A stretch of DNA of 14,486 bases from DATBMY01 sp036554605 (GTDB lineage Bacteria > Acidobacteriota > Blastocatellia > UBA7656): the NCBI GenBank assembly GCA_036554605.1, contig DATBMY010000055.1, positions 1 through 14,486 of the forward strand, read 5' to 3'. The notes beneath the pieces were generated by a model. It worked only from the letters and a program-made list of their open reading frames with translations. It made no database searches and was not told the DNA's origin. How positions within the stretch are numbered: position 1 is the stretch's first letter; every line of letters begins with the position of its first letter. The translations under genes and the position numbers were made by a program. Positions 7,409 to 13,760 of the stretch are shown piece by piece.

Positions 7409-9022
7409 ATGAAAATATTGACGGCGGCCGAGATGCGCGAAGTTGATCGCCTTACTACCGAAAGGTACGGCGTGCCGGGACTGCTATTGATGGAGCAGGC
7501 AGCCGCGGAGACAATCGAGGCGGCCGAAAGCGAGTTCGGCGCGCTTGCCGGAAAGAGCGTGCTGATAATCTGCGGCAAAGGCAATAACGGCGGCGACGGC
7601 GCGGCCATCGCAAGACAGCTGCACGAAAAGGGCGCGGAGATACATTTGCTGCTGCTCGGGCGGGCGAGCGAAACAACCGGCGACGCGCGAATGAACTTTG
7701 ACGCCGCGCAAAAGCTTGCGGCCGTTTCAAAGATTCGATTTGTCGAGGTAGAAACCCTTGACGCTTTGCGGCGCGAGGCGGCCGCGCATGCTTGTGATAT
7801 TTGCTTCGATGCTATATTCGGCACGGGGCTGACAAGGCCGGCCGAGGGTATTTATGAAGAGGCCATCCGCTTGATAAACGATTTCGCAGAGCATATCCCC
7901 GTCGTCGCGGTCGATATTCCTTCCGGCATCGCTTCCGATTCACCGGAGCTTGCGGGCGCGGCCGTGCGCGCTCGTCTGACGGTCACCTTCACCGCGCCGA
8001 AGGTCGGCAACATTCTCCCGCCCGCATGCGATTACAACGGCAACCTCGTCATCGCGCCCATCGGCTCACCCGAGCAACTGCTCGCTTCATCCGGCTCGCG
8101 TTTGAACCTGATCGACCGCCGTATGGTGAGCCGCTGGCTTGAATCGTCGCGCCGCACCGCGCACGCCAACAAAGGCGACGTTGGCAAGGTGCTGGTCGTT
8201 GCGGGCTCGCGCGGCAAGACCGGAGCGGCGTGCCTTGCGGGCGAAGCGGCGCTCAGGGCGGGCGCGGGGCTGGTCACCGTCGCGACGCCGGAAAGCTCGC
8301 ACCCAATCGTCGCGGCTCAGTTGATACGCGAATGCATGACCGAGCCGCTCGCGGAAACCGGGTCGGGTATGGCGGCGCGAGAGGCCGTTGACCGGGTGAC
8401 GGAGCTTGCCGAAGCGCGCGACGTGCTTGCAATCGGACCGGGCCTTGGGGCCGAAGAGTCAACGCGGGCGCTCGTTCGCGCCGTTGCGCTAAAGCGACCC
8501 GGCCCCCTTGTTATCGACGCGGACGGACTGAATGCGCTGGCGCCGTGGGGCGAGAATCTTCGCGGGAGCGAGGAGCTGCCAGTTGTGCTCACGCCGCACC
8601 CCGGCGAGATGGCGCGGCTGGTGGGAAGATCGATCCCCGAGGTAGTCGCCAACCGAATCGACCTGTCGCGCGAGTTTGCGACCCGGCATGCGGTAATACT
8701 GGTCTTGAAGGGGAGCCGCACCGTCATCGCTTCACCCGGCGGCGAAGTCTTTATCAACCCGACGGGAAATGCTGGCATGGCGACGGGCGGCACGGGCGAC
8801 GTGCTGACCGGGATAATCGCGGGGCTGCTTGCGCAGAAGCCGGACGACGCGCTGGGCGCGACCATATCGGCGGTATATCTTCATGGGCTCGCGGGCGATA
8901 TTGCGGCGACGCGGCTTGGCATGCGGGCGCTCGTCGCAAGCGACGTCACGGCCCATCTCGGCCAGGCGTTTATCGAGGCCGGCGGCGACCGTGAGAGACC
9001 CGGCAGCGTGATTATCGAATAA
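7409..9022 (+). CDS. nnr: Bifunctional NAD(P)H-hydrate epimerase / ADP-dependent (S)-NAD(P)H-hydrate dehydratase
   Basis: A 537-residue cytoplasmic repair enzyme with both activities fused, the usual bacterial length. The N-terminal YjeF/NnrE epimerase half (about residues 1-220) shows GKGNNGGDG (56-64), FDAIFGTGL and VAVDIPSG. The C-terminal NnrD ribokinase-like dehydratase half starts near residue 230, with HANKGDVGKVLVVAGS (from 252), AIGPGLG, VIDADGLNAL, LTPHPGEMARL, VLKGSRTVI and the GGTGD motif (460-464), whose Asp464 is the expected catalytic base. Together they epimerise and dehydrate damaged NADHX and NADPHX back to usable cofactor. The ATG is four bases after the WD40 stop with only a weak ribosome site (CGGA), so translational coupling is likely. 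The tsaE gene follows after one base, and a yjeF-tsaE pairing is common in bacteria. Confidence 0.95.
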   Translation: MKILTAAEMREVDRLTTERYGVPGLLLMEQAAAETIEAAESEFGALAGKSVLIICGKGNNGGDGAAIARQLHEKGAEIHLLLLGRASETTGDARMNFDAAQKLAAVSKIRFVEVETLDALRREAAAHACDICFDAIFGTGLTRPAEGIYEEAIRLINDFAEHIPVVAVDIPSGIASDSPELAGAAVRARLTVTFTAPKVGNILPPACDYNGNLVIAPIGSPEQLLASSGSRLNLIDRRMVSRWLESSRRTAHANKGDVGKVLVVAGSRGKTGAACLAGEAALRAGAGLVTVATPESSHPIVAAQLIRECMTEPLAETGSGMAAREAVDRVTELAEARDVLAIGPGLGAEESTRALVRAVALKRPGPLVIDADGLNALAPWGENLRGSEELPVVLTPHPGEMARLVGRSIPEVVANRIDLSREFATRHAVILVLKGSRTVIASPGGEVFINPTGNAGMATGGTGDVLTGIIAGLLAQKPDDALGATISAVYLHGLAGDIAATRLGMRALVASDVTAHLGQAFIEAGGDRERPGSVIIE

Positions 9023-9023
9023 G

Positions 9024-9482
9024 GTGAATCAGGATACTTTTGCACAAAACGGACCGGCATATGGGGAGGTCATCACCCGGTCGGCCCAAGAGACTTTCGA
9101 TCTGGGCCTGCGTATAGGAGAACAGATCGGGGGCGGGACGATCTTATTGCTGAGCGGCGACCTGGGCGCCGGAAAGACTCTATTTGCCAAAGGTGTCGCC
9201 GCCGGGCTAAACATAGCGCCCGAAGATGTCACGAGCCCGTCTTTCACGCTCATAAATATTCACGAAGGCCGGTTGCGGCTTTATCACATAGATCTTTACA
9301 GGCTCGACTCCGGCGCATGTTTAGATCTTGGACTGGAAGAGATATTCGAGGATGAAAACGGAGTGGCGATAATCGAATGGGCCGAGCGATTAGGCTATAG
9401 GCCCAAGGGCGCAATCGAAGTGGAGATAACATACCTGTCCGAGCATGAGCGCAGAATCGTCATTGGCCCGGCGCGCGATTAA
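9024..9482 (+). CDS. tsaE: tRNA threonylcarbamoyladenosine biosynthesis ATPase TsaE
   Basis: A 152-residue P-loop protein of typical family length. The Walker A motif is GDLGAGKT (residues 45-52), followed by TSPSFTLINIHEG, the conserved HIDLYRLDS (88-96) and IIEWAERL (116-123). TsaE works with TsaB and TsaD in the cytoplasm to place threonylcarbamoyl on A37 of tRNAs reading ANN codons. Neither partner gene is in the window. The start is a GTG one base after the nnr stop with no good Shine-Dalgarno sequence, indicating coupling to nnr; the first ATG nearby (9061) is out of frame. Seven of its 15 isoleucine codons are ATA, a codon decoded by an ANN tRNA. It is the last gene of its unit, ahead of a convergent gene. 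Confidence 0.95.
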   Translation: MNQDTFAQNGPAYGEVITRSAQETFDLGLRIGEQIGGGTILLLSGDLGAGKTLFAKGVAAGLNIAPEDVTSPSFTLINIHEGRLRLYHIDLYRLDSGACLDLGLEEIFEDENGVAIIEWAERLGYRPKGAIEVEITYLSEHERRIVIGPARD

Positions 9483-9544
9483 GGCGCGGGCTTTAACCGC
9501 AACCACTTTGCAATGATTTTCCGGCAACATTCTGTAGTATATTG

Positions 9545-9656
9545 ACGTTCGATTTAGTGTAGGTTGATTGAAGGGGACGGTGGACGCTCCCCTTCGCCTC
9601 TTGGTTACCCAATAAAATAGCAAGAATACTGAGAGCCGCCCGGCTCTTTTATTTTT
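9545..9656 (+). ncRNA. Candidate structured small RNA or long 3' UTR of tsaE
   Basis: The 186-base gap between convergent tsaE and frr has no credible gene. It contains a perfect 8-bp stem GAAGGGGA (9570-9577) / TCCCCTTC (9588-9595) with a 10-base loop, a weaker TCTTG/CAAGA pairing (about 9600-9624), and an intrinsic terminator ending at 9656. A TAGTATATT stretch (9535-9543) could be a -10 element, giving an RNA of roughly 110 bases, but no good -35 precedes it. The same structure could simply be the tail of the tsaE message. No known RNA family was recognised. Confidence 0.3.
9632..9656 (+). terminator. Intrinsic terminator downstream of tsaE
   Basis: AGAGCCG (9632-9638) pairs with CGGCTCT (9641-9647; in practice a four-base loop), followed by TTTATTTTT (9648-9656). 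The T-rich tract is on the plus strand, so it ends the WD40-nnr-tsaE transcript or the candidate small RNA. No equivalent with a T-run is visible for frr on the minus strand, though a GC palindrome (GGGCCGGCCGCCC, 9657-9669) abuts its stop. Confidence 0.8.
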
Positions 9657-9668
9657 GGGCCGGCCGCC

Positions 9669-10229
9669 CTAAACGGTCATCACCTCTTTCTCTTTGTGCT
9701 CCGAGACTTCGTTGATCTTAGCTATGTGCTGGTCGGTAAGTTTCTGGACCTGATCGAGGCCGTCTTTTTCGGTATCCTCCGAGACCTGCTTCTCCTTCAG
9801 CATTTTCTTTAGCTGGTCATTGGCGTCGCGCCGCACGTTGCGCACGGCGGTGCGATGCTCCTCGGCTATCTCGTGGACGACCTTGACCATCTGCTTGCGC
9901 CGCTCTTCGGTAAGCGGCGGGACGGGCACTCGTATGAGCTTTCCGTCGTTCGACGGGTTAAACCCCAGCTCAGAGGCGCGTATGGCCTTCTCTATGTTGG
10001 CCAGCTGCGTGGGGTCGAAAGGCTGCACCGTCAGCATAGTCGGCTCCGGCGCATGAATAGTGCCGACCTGGTTGAGCGGCATCTGCGTGCCGTAGTATTC
10101 GACCGTCACGTTATCAAGCAGGCTCACCGACGCTCGCCCGGTTCTCACGGCCGAAAGCTTCTTGCGCGCGTCCTCTACCGCATTGTCCATGCGGCGGCGC
10201 GCGTCGTTGACCACGTCTCTTATCTCCAT
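9669..10229 (-). CDS. frr: Ribosome recycling factor
   Basis: A 186-residue protein of standard length. The N-terminal helix with DARRRMDNAVEDARKKLSAVRTGRAS, the segment YYGTQMPLNQVGTI, the stretch ELGFNPSNDGKLIRVPVPPLTEERRKQMVK and the C-terminal coiled helix rich in K/E/D are all characteristic of RRF, which with EF-G splits post-termination ribosomes. The ATG has a strong ribosome site, GGAGGA at 10236-10241, six bases upstream. It is the last gene of the rplM-to-frr block and ends at a TAG facing convergent tsaE. The usual pyrH-frr neighbourhood is preserved, but a 75-base gap with a palindrome and T-rich sequence separates the two. Confidence 0.98.
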   Translation of the reverse strand: MEIRDVVNDARRRMDNAVEDARKKLSAVRTGRASVSLLDNVTVEYYGTQMPLNQVGTIHAPEPTMLTVQPFDPTQLANIEKAIRASELGFNPSNDGKLIRVPVPPLTEERRKQMVKVVHEIAEEHRTAVRNVRRDANDQLKKMLKEKQVSEDTEKDGLDQVQKLTDQHIAKINEVSEHKEKEVMTV

Positions 10230-10241
10230 CCGAAATCCTCC

Positions 10242-10287
10242 GCTTTTTGATTCTGGACCTTTGATTTTAGATTTTCGGTTTTATATA
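10242..10287. repeat. AT-rich GATTTTAGATTTT-type sequence in the pyrH-frr gap
   Basis: The gap contains iterated T-rich units (TTTTTGATT, TTTGATTTTAGATTTT) that contrast sharply with the GC-rich genes on both sides. It looks like low-complexity or mobile repeat material; no second copy is seen in the window. Confidence 0.35.
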
Positions 10288-10288
10288 A

Positions 10289-10319
10289 GGCAAGCCTGCC
10301 GTTGTCAGGCAGGGCTGCC
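10289..10319. repeat. Palindrome spanning the pyrH stop codon
   Basis: GGCAAGCCTGCC (10289-10300) and GGCAGGGCTGCC (10308-10319) form a 12-bp stem with two mismatches and a seven-base loop. The pyrH stop codon (10305-10307) lies in the loop, so the last residues of UMP kinase are encoded by one arm. Read on the minus strand it is followed by TTATATAAAA, not a proper T-run. Confidence 0.6.
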
Positions 10320-11069
10320 CGTGCTCGATTCGGCCGGCTCAATCTCGCCCCATACCTTTGTGCCGATCTTCTCGCCCTTGACCACGCGCGAGATGTTGCC
10401 CTGCTTGTAGAGATTGAAGACATGTATGGGCACGCGCCGCTCGCGGCACAGGCTTATGGCAGACGTATCCATGACCTGCAAGTCCATCTGTATGACATCG
10501 AGATAGGTGAGCGAGTCGAACATCCTGGCGTTCGGGTCTTTCGCCGGGTCGGCCGTATATATGCCTTCGACCTTGGTGGCCTTCAAAATGGCGTCGGCCC
10601 TTATCTCAAGCGCTCTCAGCGCGGCGGCCGAATCGGTCGTAAAGTAGGGGTTTCCGGTCCCCGCGGCGAATATGACCACTCGCCCTTTCTCGACGTGGCG
10701 GATGGCGCGGCGGCGTATAAAGGGCTCGGCTATTTTGTTCATCTCGATTGCCGACATGACGCGGGTGAATACGTCCTGCTTTTCGAGCGCGTCCTGAAGC
10801 GCCAGCGCGTTGATGACGGTCGCGAGCATTCCCATGGAATCGGCCGAGGCGCGGTCCATGCCCCGGGCCGAAAGAGCCACCCCGCGGAATATGTTGCCCC
10901 CGCCGACGACGATTGCGATCTCCACGCCCAGCTCGTGGACCTCTTTGATCTCCCTTGCGATGCGGGTGATGGTCGCGGGATCAATGCCGTATCCCTGATC
11001 GCCCATCAGCGCCTCGCCCGATAGCTTGAGCAGTATTCTTTTATAAACCGGTTCGTTCATTGAAGACAT
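10305..11069 (-). CDS. pyrH: UMP kinase
   Basis: A 254-residue amino-acid-kinase-fold enzyme that phosphorylates UMP to UDP with ATP in the cytoplasm. Motifs: KRILLKLSGEALMG (residues 10-23), VVGGGNIFRG (54-63), DSMGMLATVINALALQDAL (77-95), GTGNPYFTTDSAAALRALE (137-155), KATKVEGIYTADP (163-175) and a C-terminal NLYKQGNISRVVKGEKIGTKV. About 14 residues after GTKVW look like an added tail and run into the palindrome at 10289-10319. The start may be ATG 11069 (MSSMNEPVYK) or ATG 11060 (MNEPVYK); neither has a good Shine-Dalgarno sequence. An intrinsic terminator lies between tsf and this gene, so pyrH-frr may be expressed partly from its own promoter, which I could not identify. Confidence 0.97.
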   Translation of the reverse strand: MSSMNEPVYKRILLKLSGEALMGDQGYGIDPATITRIAREIKEVHELGVEIAIVVGGGNIFRGVALSARGMDRASADSMGMLATVINALALQDALEKQDVFTRVMSAIEMNKIAEPFIRRRAIRHVEKGRVVIFAAGTGNPYFTTDSAAALRALEIRADAILKATKVEGIYTADPAKDPNARMFDSLTYLDVIQMDLQVMDTSAISLCRERRVPIHVFNLYKQGNISRVVKGEKIGTKVWGEIEPAESSTGSPA

Positions 11070-11121
11070 AAGCTTGATTATTTAAGGAATCGACCTGGAT
11101 ATCGTGTTGGTTAAAGGCAAC

Positions 11122-11149
11122 AAAAAAGCCTCTCGCGGGAGAGGCTTTT
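11122..11149 (-). terminator. Intrinsic terminator between tsf and pyrH
   Basis: GCCTCTC (11128-11134) pairs with GAGAGGC (11139-11145) across a four-base loop, flanked by AAAAAA (11122-11127) and TTTT (11146-11149). On the minus strand it presents a six-T run right after the stem, beginning about seven bases past the tsf stop. It should end or reduce rplM-rpsI-rpsB-tsf transcripts; the flanking A/T runs also make it partly bidirectional. Confidence 0.85.
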
Positions 11150-11155
11150 CATTCA

Positions 11156-11830
11156 TCACTGGTTGCCGCCGAGCAAGTCTTTGACCTCCGCGCCGAGGTC
11201 GGCGCTGCGCTTCTCTAATCCTTCGCCCATCTTGAAGCGGACAAAACGGCGTATCTTGATATTCTCGCCCGTCTTGGAGATGACCGCCGTGACGAGCTGG
11301 CCCACGGTCATGTTCTGATCCTTAACGAACGGCTGCTCAAGCAGGCAGACCTCCTGGTAGAACTTGCTCATCCGCCCTTCGACTATCTTATCGAGCACCT
11401 GCTCGGGCTTGTTTGCGTTCTTAGGGTCCGAGCGCGCCTGTTCGAGCGCAATCTCCCGTTCTTTCGCGATCACTTCTTCCGGCACTTCCTCTTTCGAGAT
11501 AAAACGCGGCTCGCTCGCGGCGATGTGCATGGCGAGGTCGTGAACAAAGCTCCGGAAATCATCCGTGCGAGCTACGAAATCGGACTCGCAGTTGACCTCG
11601 ACAAGCACGCCTATCTTCCCGCCCGCGTGTATGTATGAATGGACGAGCCCTTCGGCTGCTATGCGGCCGGCCTTCTTGGTGGCGGAGGCGAGCCCGCGCT
11701 TGCGCAGAATCTCGACGGCCTTCTCTTCGTTGCCCTCTGACTCCGTAAGCGCGGCCTTGCATTCCATCATGCCCGCGCCGGTCTTCTCTCTGAGCGCCTT
11801 GATGGCGGCCGGTGTTATAGCGTTTCCCAT
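11156..11830 (-). CDS. tsf: Translation elongation factor Ts
   Basis: A 224-residue protein, the short form of EF-Ts (as in Thermus), compared with about 280 in E. coli. The N-terminal UBA-like module has IKALREKTGAGMMECKAALTE (residues 10-30), and the core has the nucleotide-exchange motif SDFVAR (83-88) that contacts EF-Tu. The C-terminus carries GENIKIRRFVRFKMGEGLEK. EF-Ts releases GDP from EF-Tu during elongation. The ATG at 11830 has GGGAG (11843-11847) about 12 bases upstream, a long spacing. It follows rpsB, the normal partner, but the 116-base gap contains an inverted repeat. Confidence 0.97.
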   Translation of the reverse strand: MGNAITPAAIKALREKTGAGMMECKAALTESEGNEEKAVEILRKRGLASATKKAGRIAAEGLVHSYIHAGGKIGVLVEVNCESDFVARTDDFRSFVHDLAMHIAASEPRFISKEEVPEEVIAKEREIALEQARSDPKNANKPEQVLDKIVEGRMSKFYQEVCLLEQPFVKDQNMTVGQLVTAVISKTGENIKIRRFVRFKMGEGLEKRSADLGAEVKDLLGGNQ

Positions 11831-11878
11831 TGTTGGTTGCTTCTCCCTATCAATATCGGAATATCAGGTCACATCAAG

Positions 11879-11931
11879 AATGAAGGATGAAGTAAGATAA
11901 AGGACGTAATCCCCTCCTTTCATCCTTCATT
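11879..11931. repeat. Inverted repeat in the rpsB-tsf gap
   Basis: AATGAAGGATGAA (11879-11891) and TTCATCCTTCATT (11919-11931) are perfect 13-bp inverted repeats; AAAGGA (11899-11904) and TCCTTT (11915-11920) offer an alternative inner pairing. The AT-rich composition differs from its surroundings. No T-run follows, so it is better explained as a palindromic repeat element or RNA processing site than as a terminator. Confidence 0.7.
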
Positions 11932-11946
11932 ATTCGATCTGTATCT

Positions 11947-13101
11947 CTACTCGTTCGTCTCCGCGATTTCGGCCTGCTTGTCGCCAGGATGACTGACGGC
12001 GCCGGGCTCGCGGTCGACTTTCAACTCGCCCATCTCGCGAGCGAAGGCGCCGGGCACGGGCATCGAAGGCGCTTCGGGCGCGGCCGGTACCTGCTCTTGC
12101 TCGCCGTCTATAGATTCGTGATGACCTCGGTGACCCGGCTGTGACATCTGCAGGTCGTTCGGAGTCGCGGTAGCGGCGGCGCTGGCCCCGGAAGGACCGG
12201 GGGTCGATGTTTCAGACGCCGACGGCGTGGGCTCGGGCATCGGCGGCGCTCCGGGCGGCACGTAAGTCGTGCGAGGCCCGCGGCCTCGCCGCTCTCTGCC
12301 GCGCCCGCCACGCTCGCGCCGCTCGCGCTCGGGGCGCGGCGAAGGCGCGCCTTCGCCGGCAGCCACAACCTCAGTCGTTTCGGCGGCCTCGCTCATATCG
12401 GCCGCGCCTTCCTTCAACATCTGCTGTCCTTCGATTATGGCGTCGGCCATCTTCGAAGCGAACAACCGCACGGCGCGCAGCGCGTCGTCGTTGCCCGGCA
12501 CGATGTAGTCGATGCCGTCGGGGTTGCAGTTCGTGTCGACTATGGCGACGGTCGTTATGCCGAGCTTATTTGCTTCGCGGACGGCGATCTCTTCCTTGTT
12601 GGAATCGATGATGAAGATGACATCGGGCAGGTGCTTCATGTCGCGTATGCCCTTGAGGTTTTTTTCGAGCGCCGCGTGCTCGCGATCTAGCCCGAGCCGC
12701 TCTTTCTTGGTGAGCGCCTCGAAGCGGCCGTCGGTGCGCATCGCCTCGATGTCCTTCATGCGCTGGATCGATTTTTGAACGGTCTGAAAGTTTGTAAGCA
12801 ATCCGCCGAGCCATCGCTGGTTGACGTAATACTGGCCGCAGCGGCTCGCCTCTTCCTCGACGGCGTCCTGCGCCTGTCGCTTTGTGCCTACGAAAAGAAA
12901 CGAGCGGCCGTCCATGGCGGCCTGAGTGACGAACTTCACGGCCTCTTTGAAAAGCCGCTGCGTCTTCTGAAGATCAATAATGTAGATTCCGTTGCGCTCG
13001 CCAAAGATGAACTCTTTCATCTTCGGATTCCACCGCCTGACCTGGTGTCCGAAATGGACGCCCGCTTCAAGCAGCTCTTTCATCGAAACATTAGTAGCCA
13101 A
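11947..13101 (-). CDS. rpsB: Small ribosomal subunit protein S2 with long C-terminal extension
   Basis: A 384-residue protein. The S2 core occupies about residues 1-234, with MKELLEAGVHFGHQVRRWNPKM (from 7), FGERNGIYIIDLQKT, FVGTKRQA, NQRWLGGLLTN, PDVIFIID, EANKLGITTVAIVDTNCNP and IPGNDDA-like VPGNDDALRA. About 150 further residues follow: an acidic/alanine stretch, an Arg/Gly/Glu segment (about 258-277), then Pro/Ser/Ala/Thr-rich low-complexity sequence to a highly charged end. The start is TTG at 13101: GGAGGA (13106-13111) is four bases upstream and the product aligns with the usual N-terminus; the next in-frame ATG (13083) is too far from that site. S2 binds the small-subunit head/body junction near S1. 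An ordinary tsf gene follows. The leader is strongly structured. Confidence 0.96.
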   Translation of the reverse strand: MATNVSMKELLEAGVHFGHQVRRWNPKMKEFIFGERNGIYIIDLQKTQRLFKEAVKFVTQAAMDGRSFLFVGTKRQAQDAVEEEASRCGQYYVNQRWLGGLLTNFQTVQKSIQRMKDIEAMRTDGRFEALTKKERLGLDREHAALEKNLKGIRDMKHLPDVIFIIDSNKEEIAVREANKLGITTVAIVDTNCNPDGIDYIVPGNDDALRAVRLFASKMADAIIEGQQMLKEGAADMSEAAETTEVVAAGEGAPSPRPERERRERGGRGRERRGRGPRTTYVPPGAPPMPEPTPSASETSTPGPSGASAAATATPNDLQMSQPGHRGHHESIDGEQEQVPAAPEAPSMPVPGAFAREMGELKVDREPGAVSHPGDKQAEIAETNE

Positions 13102-13119
13102 TCGATCCTCCTAAACGTG

Positions 13120-13188
13120 AATTGGTTTATGTACTCGCCGGCCCGCGCCCCAATTGCCCGTTTGAGACAACCAACTACGGGGGCCGGC
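13120..13188 (-). promoter_or_regulatory. Structured leader upstream of rpsB
   Basis: On the minus strand this stretch can form nested helices: GCCGGCCC (13181-13188) with GGGCCGGC (13137-13144), CCGT (13177-13180) with ACGG (13158-13161), and an alternative AATTGG (13150-13155) with CCAATT (13120-13125) whose 3' arm is about nine bases from the ribosome site. The mutually exclusive helices are typical of ribosomal protein autoregulatory leaders, and S2 is autoregulated in E. coli, but no match to a known leader class was recognised. Confidence 0.4.
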
Positions 13189-13195
13189 AATGGAT

Positions 13196-13296
13196 TCAGG
13201 GGTCGGGGGTCAGGGGCAGGGGGTCAGAGAATTTGATTTCCCAAAATTGAGATTCCAGATTCTCTGATCCCCTGCCCCTGGCTCCTGATCCCTCTC
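13196..13296. repeat. GGGGTCAGG-type palindromic repeat between rpsI and rpsB
   Basis: The core arms at 13213-13232 and 13259-13278 are 20 bases each and pair with a single G-T wobble around a 26-base loop. Outer sequence extends the symmetry less perfectly (TCAGGGGTCGGGGG on the left, TGGCTCCTGATCCC on the right). The element abuts the rpsI stop codon (13297-13299) exactly. A degenerate relative occurs inside hyuA at 1595-1674. No T-run follows on either strand. Confidence 0.75.
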
Positions 13297-13692
13297 TTAG
13301 CGTTTTGAGAACTGGAAGCGCTTGCGCGCGCCCTTCTGCCCGTACTTCTTACGCTCTTTGGCGCGCGGGTCGCGCGTGACGAACCCGGCCTTCTTAAGTC
13401 GCGGACGGAACTCGGGATTAGCCTCTATCAGCGCTCGCGTAATGCCGTGGCGAACCGCGCCGGCCTGTCCGGCCATCCCGCCGCCGTCGACGTTGACATA
13501 AATGTCGAACCTGCCGACCGAGTCGGTGAGGTGCAGGGGTTGCCGTATGATCATACGGTGCGTTTCGTTAGGAAAGTAATCTTCGAAGCTGCGCTTATTG
13601 ACTACGATCTCTCCGGTGCCGGGCTTAATAAAGACACGCGCCGTGGCGCTCTTGCGACGACCCGTGCCGTAATTCTGAATCACATCTGCCAC
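13297..13692 (-). CDS. rpsI: Small ribosomal subunit protein S9
   Basis: A 131-residue protein of normal length with GTGRRKSATARVFIKPG (residues 9-25), the S9 signature GGGMAGQAGAVRHGITRAL (70-88) and the basic tail ending FQFSKR, which reaches toward the P-site tRNA. The start is GTG at 13692, with AAGGAG (13701-13706) eight bases upstream and the product beginning just before the conserved YGTGRRK. It follows rplM as in most bacteria, with a hairpin in the 68-base gap. The next gene, rpsB, is 195 bases away across a palindromic repeat. Confidence 0.98.
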   Translation of the reverse strand: MADVIQNYGTGRRKSATARVFIKPGTGEIVVNKRSFEDYFPNETHRMIIRQPLHLTDSVGRFDIYVNVDGGGMAGQAGAVRHGITRALIEANPEFRPRLKKAGFVTRDPRAKERKKYGQKGARKRFQFSKR

Positions 13693-13716
13693 TATCGACT
13701 CTCCTTAAATTGCGCC

Positions 13717-13752
13717 GCCCGGTGAGCGGCCCTCGATTGCCGCCAGCCGGGC
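13717..13752 (-). other. Hairpin in the rplM-rpsI gap
   Basis: GCCCGG (13717-13722) pairs with CCGGGC (13747-13752), and inside it GCGGC (13726-13730) pairs with GCCGC (13739-13743). No T-run follows on the minus strand. It sits between the rplM stop and the rpsI ribosome site and could act in RNA stability or translational control. Confidence 0.5.
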
Positions 13753-13760
13753 TCAGAGCT

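Noticed and set aside
9542..9570. TTGACG at 9542-9547 as the -35 of a small RNA promoter
   Set aside because: No acceptable -10 hexamer lies 15-19 bases downstream.
9390..9623. 77-codon minus-strand frame covering the tsaE end and the intergenic gap
   Set aside because: Half overlaps the coding end of tsaE, there is no ribosome site, and the composition does not resemble a protein.
10302..11024. 240-codon plus-strand frame over pyrH
   Set aside because: It lies entirely opposite a well-supported UMP kinase and has no recognisable motif or ribosome site.
13213..13278. The rpsI-rpsB palindrome as a rho-independent terminator
   Set aside because: The stem is strong, but no T-run follows it on either strand and rpsB lies downstream without an evident promoter.
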